Positions 25,861-35,781 of a stretch of DNA of 39,995 nucleotides are shown piece after piece. The notes under the pieces are model-generated. The model searched no databases, was not told where the DNA came from, and worked only from the letters and a program-made list of their open reading frames with translations. A program made the position numbers and the translations under genes. The first letter of the stretch is position 1; the number at the start of each line of letters is the position of its first letter. The stretch is taken from positions 1-39,995 of the forward strand of contig JAFURM010000049.1 of the NCBI GenBank assembly GCA_017471925.1. The letters are read 5' to 3'. The DNA comes from Bacteroides sp. (GTDB lineage: Bacteria > Bacteroidota > Bacteroidia > Bacteroidales > Bacteroidaceae).

Positions 25861-25900
25861 GTAAGCATGGCTTGTGAAGGTCGTGCTTACATTTTTTTTG
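25861..25900 (+). terminator. Intrinsic terminator of the GH5 operon
   Basis: GTAAGCATG pairs with CGTGCTTAC (nine pairs including one G-U) around a 12-base loop, followed by ATTTTTTTTG. Confidence 0.85.
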
Positions 25901-25928
25901 TCCTACTGGAATAAAAACGTACCGGTTT

Positions 25929-25960
25929 CTTGTATTTTCCATCGTTTTTTGCTTCATTTG
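25929..25960 (+). promoter_or_regulatory. Possible promoter of the HTCS gene
   Basis: CTTG at 25929-25932 and TTCATTTG at 25953-25960 are 20 bases apart. Each differs from the Bacteroides consensus at one position. The leader would be about 26 bases. Confidence 0.35.
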
Positions 25961-25992
25961 CAGCGACAAAGAGCCCTTAATCTGTAAACTAT

Positions 25993-28900
25993 ATGAAAAC
26001 ACCGGCCATATTCCTGCTTCTTATAGCCTGTCTTTTCTGCACTTCGGCAGCCTCTCAAGACTATATGTTCAAACACCTGGAGGTGAAAGACGGACTACCC
26101 AACAACCAAATCACCACCATCATTAAAGACTCCAAAGGCTTCATGTGGTTTGCCACCGCGTCGGGGCTGGCACGCTATGACGGCTATGTCTTCAAGGTGT
26201 TCCGCAACGAGCGTGACAATCCCCGTTCCCTGCCCGACAACTACATAGACCGCATGGTAGAGGATGCCGACGGCCGCCTGTGGTTGCATACGGGTGTCGG
26301 CTACACCTACTATGATCTGCACACCGAAAGTTTTGCCGACGACGTGATGAAGCACCTGCAGTCCTTTGAGGTCATGGTGCCACCCGATTACGTCTTCGTG
26401 GACAGCCGGAAGAACGAATGGTACTACACCAACTGGAACCGATGCTACCTGCACCGCTATGGTACCGACTACTCAGACACGCTGCGCGTAGAGCCGGGCG
26501 TGCTGCCCACCCATCCCCTGAAGAGCATGGCCGAGTGCAAGGAGGGCATCCTGATGGCTTTCGAGAATGGTGCGGTCTACTGTATAGACCGGGACGACAT
26601 GCACATCCGCTGGAGACTGACCGACATACCCGAAGAACTGGGCGAGAACAATGTAGAGGTCTACACCCTGTTCGTCGACTCGGACGAATACCTGTGGATC
26701 TATTCGGCCAAAGGGGTGTGGGTCTACAATCTGGCCAACAAGAAATGGGTCTACGACCGCAACCAATACGTCAAGCGTGAAGGGCAGAACATGATACGTG
26801 CCGTTGTGCAGGACCGCCACGGCAAGATTTGGGTGGGCAAGGACCAGAACGGCATTGACATCGTGGACAAGCGGACCCAAGAGGTAGTCTCCCTCTCCTA
26901 TCGTGCAGATGCCGACAATGACCGCGGGTTGCAGCACAATACCATCTCGGCCCTGTATGAAGACCAGGACGGCGTGGTGTGGGTAGGCACCCACAAGAAG
27001 GGTGTAGCCTACTACAACGAGAGTATCTACAAGTTTGCCATCAACCAAGTGGGCGACGTGAACTGCATCGAGGATGCCGGGAACGGCAGCCTATGGCTGG
27101 GCACCAATGACGAAGGCTTGATATACTGGAATCCCCGAAGCGGCTACAAGCAGACCTTCAAGAGCGGAGGGTCTGGCACGATTTCCACCAACGTCATTGT
27201 CTGCCTGTTGCGTGCCCGCAACGGGAAACTGTGGGTGGGCACCTTCTTCGGCGGGCTGAACAGCTTCGACGGTAATAGCTTCCGGCACTACCGTCATAAT
27301 CCCAACAACCCCAACTCCTTGGCGAGCGACAATGTGTGGTCATTGGCCGAAGATGCCGACGGCAATATCTGGATAGCCACCCTGGGCGGAGGCTTGCAAT
27401 GCCTCAATCCACGGACGGGAGAATTCACCACCTATAACGAGAGCAACAGTAACCTCGTCTCCAACTACCTCTCCTCCATCTGCATCTCTAAGAAAGGGTT
27501 TGTCATCATCGGCACAGCCAGTGCGGGCATCGCCATCCTGGACCCCAATAACAACGAGATTACCAACCTCACTTCTACCCGCTCGGGCAACGTCTCGCTG
27601 ACCAACCAGAACATCAATCAGGTCTATGAGGACTGCAGGGGACTGATATGGATTGCCACACGCGACGGTCTGAACCTCTTGGACTTAGAGAACGACCGTC
27701 TGCAACGGGTGAGCTCATCGAACCATTCGGAACGCTACATCTCGGGCATAACCGAGGATAACAGCGGCAACATCTGGGTGACGACGGCCAAGGGCGTGAG
27801 CAACATCATCCCTACCAAGGACCTGCAAACGGGAGAGTACACCTTCCGCTTCTACCTCTATGACAACAAGGACGGCCTGCAGAGCAGCGAGTTCAACCAG
27901 CGGGCCATCAAGCGTCTCCCCTCGGGCACCATTGCCATGGGCGGACTATATGGCGTGAACACCTTCGCCCCCAACGATATCCAGTATAACGAGACGCAGC
28001 CGAAGGTAATCTTCACCGGCCTGCAGCTCTTCGGCGAGACGGTAGAGGTGGGGAAAGAATATGACGGCCATGTCATCCTGCCCGGCGAGCTGAACAGTGT
28101 GAAGGAGGTGACCCTGGACTATGCGCAGAACATCTTCTCCGTTTCCTTCGCTACGGACAACTACATCCTGCCCGACAAGACCCGATACCTCTACATGCTG
28201 GAGGGCTTCAACGATGAATGGCTGACGGCCGATGCCTCCTTGCATCGCGTGACCTATACCAACCTGGCCCCCGGCAGCTATACGCTGAAGGTGAAGGCCA
28301 TCAACAGCGACGGGCTCGTGGGACAGCAGGAGAGCACGTTGGAGATAGTCATCCGTCCGCCCTTCTGGATGACACCGTGGGCCTACCTGCTCTATGTCTT
28401 CTTCTTCCTGTCGGTCTTCATGCTGGCCTTCTACTTCATGCGCCGGCGTGAGCAACAGAAGTTCAAGATTCGCCAGATACAGGAAGAGGCCAAGAAAAAC
28501 AACGAGTTGAACCAGATGAAGTTCCGCTTCTTCACCAACGTGAGCCACGAGTTGCGCACCCCCTTGACCCTGATAATCTCCCCCTTGGAGGCCATGATCA
28601 AGGAGGAGAACGACAAGGGCGAAGCCGCCTCACCCTCTACGCAGAACAAGCTGAACATGATACATCGCAATGCCGTGCGCCTGCTGAACTTAGTGAACCA
28701 GCTGTTAGACTTCCGCAAGAACGAGATGGCGGGCATGCACCTCAGTCTCTCTGAGGGCGACATGGTGGCCTATGTACGCAACATCTGCACCTCCTTCCTG
28801 ATGCTCTCCGAAAAGAAAAACGTCCACCTCACCTTCTTCTCCTCGGTGGAGGCCCTGACCATGGCCTTTGACGAAGACAAGATGGGCAAGGTGGTGATGA

Positions 28901-30105
28901 ACCTGCTTTCCAACGCCTTCAAGTTCACCCCTTCGGGCGGACGGGTAGACGTCTCGTTGAAGCCGCTTCCGGGCGAGCCCGAGATGGTGGAAATCCGTGT
29001 GGCCGACACCGGCATCGGCATCAAGGACGAGGACAAGAAGCATATCTTCGAACGGTTCTATCAGGTAGAGACCGAGGAGCAGTCCACGGGTAGCGGCATC
29101 GGCCTGAGCCTGGTGCACGACTTCGTAAAGCTGCACGAAGGCAAGGTGGAGGTGGTGGACAATGTGGGCACCGGCACCGTATTCGTGATACAGATTCCGG
29201 TGAAGCACTCCGAAGTGCTCTCCAAGTCGCTGGCCCAAGAGGAGGACGAAGATGAGATGGCCCTGGCTGCAGCCACCGAAGACCTCGCCGCCGCCAAGGA
29301 GAAGGAGGGAAGTGGCAAGGAGAAGGAAGCCCTCTCGCCCGAGGAGCGGAAGAAGCCGATAGCCTTAGTGGTGGACGACAACGAAGACCTGGTGAGCTTC
29401 ATGAAGGAGAGCCTCAGCCTCTACTTCCGTGTCCACACCGCTTGCAACGGACAGGAGGCCTGGATGAAGATACCCGACCTGATGCCCGACATTATCGTGA
29501 GCGACGTGATGATGCCCGAAATGGACGGCAACGAACTGTGCCGCTGGGTGAAGTCGGACAAACGCACCAGCCACATTCCCCTTATCCTGCTTACGGCGAA
29601 GGAGACGGTGGAGGACAAGCTGGAAGGATTGAAGATAGGTGCCGACGACTACGTGAACAAGCCCTTCAACGTAGAGGTGCTCATCCTGCGCATGCGCAAG
29701 CTGATAGAGCTGAGTGCGGCAGGCAGGCAGCGCACACAGATAGACCCCGAGCCCAGCGAGATACAGATTACCTCCCTGGACGAGCAGTTGGTGGCCAACG
29801 CCATCAAGTATGTGGAGGAGAACATCTCGCGCCCCGAGCTGTCGGTAGAGGAGCTGGCACAGGCCCTGAACATGAGCCGCGTGCATCTCTACAAGAAGCT
29901 GTCGCAGATTACGGGCAAGACCCCCATCGAGTTCATCCGCATCATCCGCCTGAAGCGTTCCGTCCAGCTGCTGAAAGAGAGCCAGCTCAACGTCTCGGAG
30001 ATTGCCTATCAGGTGGGCTTCAACAATCCCAAGTATTTCGCCAAGTACTTCAAGGATGAGTTCGGCGTCCTGCCTTCCGTCTACCAGCAGAAAGAGGGGA
30101 AATAA
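25993..30105 (+). CDS. Hybrid two-component system regulator (HTCS)
   Basis: This 1370-residue, all-in-one sensor and transcription factor has a signal peptide (1-22). Two-component regulator propeller repeats form the periplasmic sensor (about 25-690), followed by a Y_Y_Y domain (about 700-780). One membrane helix is at about 795-818. The histidine kinase core has FFTNVSHELRTPL (phospho-His near 852), then NLLSNAFKFTPSGG, ADTGIGI and GSGIGLSLV ATP-binding boxes. A receiver domain follows (about 1120-1240), with the phospho-acceptor Asp in IIVSDVMMPEMDG, and an AraC-type helix-turn-helix is at about 1265-1370. HTCS proteins bind an oligosaccharide from the target glycan and switch on the adjacent PUL. 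It has its own terminators on both sides, so it is transcribed alone. No domain is missing. Confidence 0.96.
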   Translation: MKTPAIFLLLIACLFCTSAASQDYMFKHLEVKDGLPNNQITTIIKDSKGFMWFATASGLARYDGYVFKVFRNERDNPRSLPDNYIDRMVEDADGRLWLHTGVGYTYYDLHTESFADDVMKHLQSFEVMVPPDYVFVDSRKNEWYYTNWNRCYLHRYGTDYSDTLRVEPGVLPTHPLKSMAECKEGILMAFENGAVYCIDRDDMHIRWRLTDIPEELGENNVEVYTLFVDSDEYLWIYSAKGVWVYNLANKKWVYDRNQYVKREGQNMIRAVVQDRHGKIWVGKDQNGIDIVDKRTQEVVSLSYRADADNDRGLQHNTISALYEDQDGVVWVGTHKKGVAYYNESIYKFAINQVGDVNCIEDAGNGSLWLGTNDEGLIYWNPRSGYKQTFKSGGSGTISTNVIVCLLRARNGKLWVGTFFGGLNSFDGNSFRHYRHNPNNPNSLASDNVWSLAEDADGNIWIATLGGGLQCLNPRTGEFTTYNESNSNLVSNYLSSICISKKGFVIIGTASAGIAILDPNNNEITNLTSTRSGNVSLTNQNINQVYEDCRGLIWIATRDGLNLLDLENDRLQRVSSSNHSERYISGITEDNSGNIWVTTAKGVSNIIPTKDLQTGEYTFRFYLYDNKDGLQSSEFNQRAIKRLPSGTIAMGGLYGVNTFAPNDIQYNETQPKVIFTGLQLFGETVEVGKEYDGHVILPGELNSVKEVTLDYAQNIFSVSFATDNYILPDKTRYLYMLEGFNDEWLTADASLHRVTYTNLAPGSYTLKVKAINSDGLVGQQESTLEIVIRPPFWMTPWAYLLYVFFFLSVFMLAFYFMRRREQQKFKIRQIQEEAKKNNELNQMKFRFFTNVSHELRTPLTLIISPLEAMIKEENDKGEAASPSTQNKLNMIHRNAVRLLNLVNQLLDFRKNEMAGMHLSLSEGDMVAYVRNICTSFLMLSEKKNVHLTFFSSVEALTMAFDEDKMGKVVMNLLSNAFKFTPSGGRVDVSLKPLPGEPEMVEIRVADTGIGIKDEDKKHIFERFYQVETEEQSTGSGIGLSLVHDFVKLHEGKVEVVDNVGTGTVFVIQIPVKHSEVLSKSLAQEEDEDEMALAAATEDLAAAKEKEGSGKEKEALSPEERKKPIALVVDDNEDLVSFMKESLSLYFRVHTACNGQEAWMKIPDLMPDIIVSDVMMPEMDGNELCRWVKSDKRTSHIPLILLTAKETVEDKLEGLKIGADDYVNKPFNVEVLILRMRKLIELSAAGRQRTQIDPEPSEIQITSLDEQLVANAIKYVEENISRPELSVEELAQALNMSRVHLYKKLSQITGKTPIEFIRIIRLKRSVQLLKESQLNVSEIAYQVGFNNPKYFAKYFKDEFGVLPSVYQQKEGK

Positions 30106-30153
30106 CAAAATATACCCCTATCAGAAACAACCCGCACCGTATAACAATCAAAC

Positions 30154-30188
30154 AAGCCCTTTCCGATAACAAAGGAAAGGGCTTTTCT
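30154..30188 (+). terminator. Intrinsic terminator of the HTCS gene
   Basis: An 11-base perfect stem, AAGCCCTTTCC with GGAAAGGGCTT, has a nine-base loop and a short T-rich tail. Confidence 0.85.
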
Positions 30189-30201
30189 GTGTGCGAATAG
30201 C

Positions 30202-30209
30202 TACCTTTG
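30202..30209 (+). promoter_or_regulatory. Putative -7 box of the GH31-GH2-PL11-GH3 unit
   Basis: TACCTTTG is identical to the box before SusC. No TTTG lies at normal spacing; the HTCS terminator occupies that place. The predicted leader is about 26 bases and rules out the in-frame GTG at 30191 as start. Confidence 0.6.
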
Positions 30210-30241
30210 ACAACAGGAAAAATAACTTTAAATATAATCAT

Positions 30242-33136
30242 ATGAGACTAAGAAACGTTTCGGCTTGCCTGCTGGGCGCCCTGCTCCTGACAGCCTGCGG
30301 CGGCAGCTATGAGAAGACAGACCACGGAATCATTGTGGAAGTACAACAACAACATCCCAACGACGTGCATAAGGTGCGCGTGGAGGTGATGGGCGAAAAG
30401 CTCCTGCGCGTGTCCGCCACCCCCGACAAGGAATTCTCCCGGGAGAAGAGCCTGATTGTCCTGCCCCAACAGCAGACACCCTTCACCGTGGAAGAACAGC
30501 CCGAGGCCGTGCTTGTGAAGACCAGCCAGCTGCAGGCCCGCATAGAGAAGGCCACCGGCCGCGTCAGCTTCAGCGACAGCATGGGACAGCCCATCCTGCA
30601 GGAAGAGGAGAACGGCCGTTCGTTCCAGCCCATCGAGGTGGAAGGGACCAAGGGCTACACCGTGCGCCAGGTATTCGCACAGGCCGATGAACAGGAGGGC
30701 TTCTACGGACTGGGCCAGCATCAGGCCGATGAGTTCAACTACAAAGGTAAGAACGAAGAGCTCTTCCAATACAACACGAAGGTCAGCGTGCCCTTCATCG
30801 TCAGCACCAAGGGCTATGGCATCCTGTGGGACAGCTACAGCCTCTGCCGTTTCGGTGACCCGCGCGACTACAGCCAGTTGGGCGACATCTTCAAGCTCTA
30901 TGATAAGGAGGGACAGGAGGGAGCGTTGACCGGCACCTATATCCCCGCCGACAAAGCCAAGTCACGCGGTGCCAAGACCATCGTGCGCCGCGAAGACTCG
31001 CTCTACTTCGAACACCTGGACCGCGAAGCCCGCCTCAGCAGGGTGGTCAATCTGCCCGAAGGCTTCCCCTTTATGGATGCCAAGGTGACCTACGAGGGAG
31101 AGATTGAACCGTCGGAAGGGGGTACCTACCGTTTCATCCTTTACTATGCCGGCTACACCAAGGTGTACGTGGACGGACAGGAGGTAGTGCCCGAACGTTG
31201 GCGCACGGCCTGGAACCCCAACAGCTACAAGTTTGCCGTGGAGCTGCCTGCCGGCAAGCGGGTGCCCCTGAAGATAGAGTGGGAACCTGACGGTGCCGTC
31301 TCCTACCTGGGCCTGCGTGCCCTGACGCCCGTGCCCGAAGAGGAGCAGAAGAAGCTCTCCTGGTGGGGCGAGATGCAGAACGAGATAGACTACTACTTCG
31401 TCTATGGAGAGGATATGGACGAGGTGGTGAGCGGTTACCGCACCCTCACCGGCAAGGCACAGATCATGCCTAAATGGGCCATGGGCTACTGGCAGAGCCG
31501 CGAACGCTACAAGACACAGGACGAGATACTCGCCACCCTGAAGGAGTTCCGCACCCGTCAGATACCCATTGACAACATCGTGCAGGACTGGAGCTACTGG
31601 CCCGAAGACGCATGGGGCAGCCACGACTTCGACACAGCCCGCTTCCCCGACCCCAAAGGCATGGTGGACAGTATACACGCCATGAACGGCCGCATCATGA
31701 TCTCCGTATGGCCCAAATTCTATGCCACTACGGACAACTATAAGGCTTTCGACCAGAACGGCTGGATGTATCAGCAGGCCATCCGCGACAGCATCCGCGA
31801 CTGGATAGGCCCGGGCTACATCGGCTCTTTCTATGATGCCTATGCCGAGGGAGCACGCAAGATGTTCTGGCAACAGATGAACGACAAGCTCTACACCTTG
31901 GGCATCGACGCCTGGTGGATGGACGCCAGCGAACCCAACATACGCGACTGTACGGACCTGCAATACCGCAAGGACCTCTGCGGCCCCACGGCATTGGGAC
32001 CGTCGGCCAAGTTCTTCAACGCCTATGCCCTGATGAATGCCGAGGCCATCTATGACGGACAGCGCGGCGTGAATCCCGACGACCGCGTGTTCCTGCTTAC
32101 CCGCTCGGGCTTCGCCGGACTGCAACGCTACTCCACCGCCACCTGGAGCGGTGACATCGCCACCCGCTGGGAAGACATGAAGGCACAGATATCCGCCGGC
32201 CTGAACTTTGCCGTGAGCGGCATCCCCTATTGGACCATGGACATCGGCGGCTTCTGCGTGGAGAACCGCTACGTGGCCGGACAGCAGGAGTACAACAAGA
32301 GCGGACGCGAGAACGCCGACTATAAGGAGTGGCGCGAGCTGAACACACGCTGGTATCAGTTCGGTGCCTTCTGTCCCCTCTACCGTGCCCACGGTCAGTA
32401 CCCCTTCCGCGAGCCGTGGCACATCGCTCCGCAGGGACATCCGGCCTACAACTCCATTGTCTACTACACCAAGCTGCGCTACAACCTGATGCCCTACATC
32501 TACTCCCTGGCTGCCATGACCCACTTCCAGGACTACACCATCATGCGTCCGTTGGTGATGGACTTCACGGCCGACAAAGCGGTGTATAACGTGGGCGACC
32601 AGTTCATGTTCGGTCCCGCCCTGATGGCCGCACCGGTCTATGAGTATGGTGCCCGCAGTCGCCAGATGTACTTCCCCATCGGCAGCGGATGGTATGACCT
32701 CTATAGCGGCAAGTACACCGAAGGCGGACAGCAGCTCACCGTGGAGGCTCCCTATGAACGCATCCCCCTCTACGTGCGCGAAGGCTCTATCATTCCCTAC
32801 GGCCCCGACATGCAGTGGAGCGGCGAGAAGCAGGCCGAGGAGATTGTCCTCTACGTCTATGAAGGCAGCAACGGCAGCTTTACGCTCTATGAGGACGAAG
32901 ACGTGAACTACAACTATGAGAAAGGGGCGTATGCCACCATCCCCCTGACCTACGACGAGGAGAGCCGCACGCTGACCATCGGCGAGCGTCAGGGCAGTTT
33001 CCCCGGCATGTTGCAGGAGCGCACCTTCCGCATCGTCAGCGTCAGCAAGGAACATCCGCAACCCTTCGACCTCAACGCCAAGGGACAGACGGTGAACTAC
33101 ACCGGCAAGGAGACCAGCGTGAAAGTAGGTATCTAA
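30242..33136 (+). CDS. GH31 alpha-xylosidase-like enzyme with PA14 insert
   Basis: From the ATG at 30242 the protein has 964 residues and a lipoprotein signal (MRLRNVSACLLGALLLTACG). An N-terminal galactose-mutarotase-like domain comes first, then a PA14 domain (about 225-375, with GGTYRFILYYAGYTKVYVDG). The catalytic barrel follows (about 395-720), then C-terminal beta domains. The nucleophile is Asp561 in WWMDASEPN and the acid/base is Asp638 in TWSGDIATRWE. The size and PA14 insert match the xyloglucan alpha-xylosidases of Bacteroides (BoGH31A type), which remove xylose from the non-reducing end of xyloglucan oligosaccharides. Alpha-glucosidase activity cannot be excluded from the sequence, but the GH5/GH2/GH3 context favours xylosidase. 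Confidence 0.88.
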   Translation: MRLRNVSACLLGALLLTACGGSYEKTDHGIIVEVQQQHPNDVHKVRVEVMGEKLLRVSATPDKEFSREKSLIVLPQQQTPFTVEEQPEAVLVKTSQLQARIEKATGRVSFSDSMGQPILQEEENGRSFQPIEVEGTKGYTVRQVFAQADEQEGFYGLGQHQADEFNYKGKNEELFQYNTKVSVPFIVSTKGYGILWDSYSLCRFGDPRDYSQLGDIFKLYDKEGQEGALTGTYIPADKAKSRGAKTIVRREDSLYFEHLDREARLSRVVNLPEGFPFMDAKVTYEGEIEPSEGGTYRFILYYAGYTKVYVDGQEVVPERWRTAWNPNSYKFAVELPAGKRVPLKIEWEPDGAVSYLGLRALTPVPEEEQKKLSWWGEMQNEIDYYFVYGEDMDEVVSGYRTLTGKAQIMPKWAMGYWQSRERYKTQDEILATLKEFRTRQIPIDNIVQDWSYWPEDAWGSHDFDTARFPDPKGMVDSIHAMNGRIMISVWPKFYATTDNYKAFDQNGWMYQQAIRDSIRDWIGPGYIGSFYDAYAEGARKMFWQQMNDKLYTLGIDAWWMDASEPNIRDCTDLQYRKDLCGPTALGPSAKFFNAYALMNAEAIYDGQRGVNPDDRVFLLTRSGFAGLQRYSTATWSGDIATRWEDMKAQISAGLNFAVSGIPYWTMDIGGFCVENRYVAGQQEYNKSGRENADYKEWRELNTRWYQFGAFCPLYRAHGQYPFREPWHIAPQGHPAYNSIVYYTKLRYNLMPYIYSLAAMTHFQDYTIMRPLVMDFTADKAVYNVGDQFMFGPALMAAPVYEYGARSRQMYFPIGSGWYDLYSGKYTEGGQQLTVEAPYERIPLYVREGSIIPYGPDMQWSGEKQAEEIVLYVYEGSNGSFTLYEDEDVNYNYEKGAYATIPLTYDEESRTLTIGERQGSFPGMLQERTFRIVSVSKEHPQPFDLNAKGQTVNYTGKETSVKVGI

Positions 33137-33152
33137 AAGAAGGCTACATACG

Positions 33153-33198
33153 CATTGGCCAATGCCTGTATAGGGCGTTGGCCAATGTCTGTATAGCG
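33153..33198. repeat. Two 23-base tandem units with TTGGCCAA palindrome
   Basis: Units at 33153-33175 and 33176-33198 share (A/G)TTGGCCAATG(C/T)CTGTATAG(G/C)G. Each holds the palindrome TTGGCCAA, and the first extends to CATTGGCCAATG. They lie between GH31 and GH2, 40 bases before the GH2 start. They could be an operator, an mRNA-processing site or a remnant of slippage. Confidence 0.65.
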
Positions 33199-33238
33199 CA
33201 TCAAGCATCACATGTATAACCCTGTTACCCCCATCCTT

Positions 33239-35770
33239 ATGAAGAACATCTGTCTCTCCATTATCCTCCCGCTGCTGCTCGGCCTGCTGAGCGGCTGCAC
33301 GACCCCGACGGGAGGCACCGAGGAACGTACGCAAGATTTCACCCGCGACTGGACGTTCCGCCTGGGCGACGACTCTCTGGCCGCCCTTCCCGACTATGAC
33401 GACTCGGCCTGGCGCCGGCTGAACCTGCCCCACGACTGGGCCATAGAGGGAGACTTCTCCCAAGACCATCCATCGGGCACCGGCGGAGGTGCACTGCCCG
33501 GCGGTATAGGCTGGTACCGCAAGCATTTCCATGTGGACCGGGCCGATGCCGGCAAGCAGCTGCGCATCGACTTCGACGGAGTCTACATGAACAGTACGGT
33601 CTACATCAACGGCCATCGGCTCGGCACCCGCCCCTATGGCTACATCTCCTTCAGCTATGACCTGACACCCTACATCAAGTGGGGCGAGGAGAACGTGGTG
33701 GCCGTGCGTGTGGACAACGCCGAGCAGCCCAACTCCCGTTGGTACTCGGGCTGCGGCATCTATCGCAACGTGTGGCTCACCAAGCTGAACCCCGTCCATG
33801 TGGCCCGCTGGGGCACTTATGTCACCACTCCCGCCGTCTCTGCAGCCGAAGCCACGGTGCGGATAGAGACCACCCTGCAATCCGCCCTGACAGAGAGCGC
33901 ACAGGGCGTGCTCGTCACGGAGATTCTCCGGGCCGACGGCACGACGGCCGTCAAGGCCGAGGAGCGTTTCAGTTTTGCTCCCGGAAAGTCACTCCCCCGA
34001 CTGAGCCAGACGCTGGACCAGCAGCTGACCCTCCCCGCCCCCCACTTGTGGAGCGTGGACGACCCTTATTTATATAAGGTGAAGAGTACGGTCTGGGTGG
34101 ACAGCCTCCTCATGGATACCTACTACACCCCGTTGGGCGTGCGCACCTTCAGCTTCGATGCCGACAAGGGCTTTACGCTGAACGGACAGCCCATGAAGAT
34201 AAACGGCGTGTGCCAGCACCACGACCTGGGCTGCTTGGGTGCCGCCGTCAACACCCGCGCCATAGAACGCCAGCTGCAGATACTGAAGGAGATGGGCTGC
34301 AACGGCATACGCTGTGCGCACAATCCGCCTGCACCCGAACTGCTGGACCTCTGCGACCGCATGGGCTTCATCGTCATGGACGAGACCTTCGACATGTGGC
34401 GCAAGAAGAAGACGGCCCACGACTATGCCCGCTACTTCAACGAGTGGCATGAGCAGGACCTGAAGGAGCTCGTGACCCGCGACCGCAATCACCCCTCCGT
34501 CTTCATCTGGAGCATCGGCAACGAGGTGCTGGAGCAGTGGAGTGATGCCCGTGCAGACACCCTCAGCCTGGAAGAGGCCAACCTCATCCTGAACTTCGGA
34601 CACAGTGCCGACATGCTGGCCAAGGAGGGAGAACTGTCCGTCAACTCCTTGCTCACCCGGAAACTGGTGGAGATGACCAAGGCCCTGGACCCCACCCGTC
34701 CCGTCACTGCGGGCTGCAACGAGCCGAGCCCCGACAGCCACCTCTTCCGCTCGGGAGCGTTGGACATCATCGGCTTCAACTATCACGACGACTGGTTTGC
34801 CGGCGTGCCCCGCAACTTCCCCGGCAAACCCTTCATCGTCACCGAGAGTGTGTCGGCCCTGATGACACGCGGCTTCTACCGCATGCCGAGCGACTCCATC
34901 GTCATCTGTCCGGAGCGTTGGGACAAGCCCTACTATGACGCCTCCTTCTCCTGCTCCTCCTATGACAACTGCCACGTGCCCTGGGGCAACCGCCATGAAG
35001 GCACCATGAAGCACGTGAAGAACAACGACTTCATCAGCGGCCAGTACATCTGGACCGGCTTCGACTACATCGGCGAACCCACCCCCTATGGCTGGCCTGC
35101 CCGCAGCAGCTACTTCGGCATCGTGGACCTGGCCGGATTCCCCAAGGACGTCTACTACATGTACCAGAGCGAATGGCGGCCCGACCTGCAGGTGCTCCAT
35201 CTCTTCCCCCACTGGAACTGGAAGGAGGGAGAGGAGGTAGACCTATGGGCCTACTACAACAACGCCGACGAGGTGGAGCTCTTCCTGAACGGTGTCTCCC
35301 AGGGTGTCCGCAGCAAGCAGGGGGATGAGTTCCATGTCATGTGGCGCGTTCCCTTCGCTCCCGGCAGCGTGAAGGCCGTGGCCCGCAAGGGCGGAGAAGT
35401 GGTGGCCGAGCAGGAGATACGTACGGCCGGTGAGCCTGCCGCCATCCGCCTGACCCCCGACCGTCAGGAGCTGCAGGCCGATGGAAAAGACCTGAGCTTC
35501 GTCACCGTGGAGGTGGTGGACAAAGAGGGCAACCTCTGTCCCTGGGCCGAGAATGACATCCGCTTCAGTGTGGACGGAAACGGATTCATCGCCGGCGTAG
35601 ACAACGGCAGTCCCATCTCCATGGAGCGTTTCAAGGACAATCACCGCAAAGCCTTCTATGGCAAGTGTCTAATCGTGGTGCAGAACAATGGCAAGCCGGG
35701 CAGGATGACCCTGACCGCCATTAGTGACCAACTGCAACCGGCCTGCTGCGAACTTAAATGCAAGAAATAA
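33239..35770 (+). CDS. GH2 glycosidase, probably beta-galactosidase, lipoprotein
   Basis: The start at 33239 gives 843 residues and a clean lipoprotein signal (ending LLSGCTTP); the upstream ATG at 33212 adds nine residues before it. The order is a sugar-binding jelly roll (about 35-200), an Ig-like domain (about 205-310), a TIM barrel (about 315-600) and C-terminal DUF4982 and Ig-like domains. The acid/base is Glu429 in WSIGNEVLEQW and the nucleophile is Glu536 in FIVTESVSAL. GH2 also includes beta-glucuronidases and mannosidases. Beta-galactosidase is favoured by the DUF4982-type C-terminus and by the xyloglucan-like locus, where galactose side chains need removal. Confidence 0.82.
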   Translation: MKNICLSIILPLLLGLLSGCTTPTGGTEERTQDFTRDWTFRLGDDSLAALPDYDDSAWRRLNLPHDWAIEGDFSQDHPSGTGGGALPGGIGWYRKHFHVDRADAGKQLRIDFDGVYMNSTVYINGHRLGTRPYGYISFSYDLTPYIKWGEENVVAVRVDNAEQPNSRWYSGCGIYRNVWLTKLNPVHVARWGTYVTTPAVSAAEATVRIETTLQSALTESAQGVLVTEILRADGTTAVKAEERFSFAPGKSLPRLSQTLDQQLTLPAPHLWSVDDPYLYKVKSTVWVDSLLMDTYYTPLGVRTFSFDADKGFTLNGQPMKINGVCQHHDLGCLGAAVNTRAIERQLQILKEMGCNGIRCAHNPPAPELLDLCDRMGFIVMDETFDMWRKKKTAHDYARYFNEWHEQDLKELVTRDRNHPSVFIWSIGNEVLEQWSDARADTLSLEEANLILNFGHSADMLAKEGELSVNSLLTRKLVEMTKALDPTRPVTAGCNEPSPDSHLFRSGALDIIGFNYHDDWFAGVPRNFPGKPFIVTESVSALMTRGFYRMPSDSIVICPERWDKPYYDASFSCSSYDNCHVPWGNRHEGTMKHVKNNDFISGQYIWTGFDYIGEPTPYGWPARSSYFGIVDLAGFPKDVYYMYQSEWRPDLQVLHLFPHWNWKEGEEVDLWAYYNNADEVELFLNGVSQGVRSKQGDEFHVMWRVPFAPGSVKAVARKGGEVVAEQEIRTAGEPAAIRLTPDRQELQADGKDLSFVTVEVVDKEGNLCPWAENDIRFSVDGNGFIAGVDNGSPISMERFKDNHRKAFYGKCLIVVQNNGKPGRMTLTAISDQLQPACCELKCKK

Positions 35771-35781
35771 GACATAACGAT

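Noticed and set aside
30191-30241. GTG start adding 17 residues to GH31
   Set aside because: It precedes the -7 box at 30202-30209 and places charged residues before a good lipoprotein signal.
30962-33880. A 972-codon antisense open frame across GH31 and GH2
   Set aside because: Both sense genes are in the same phase and GC-rich, so their codon bias removes antisense stops. The translation is Val/His/Gly-rich with no domain pattern.
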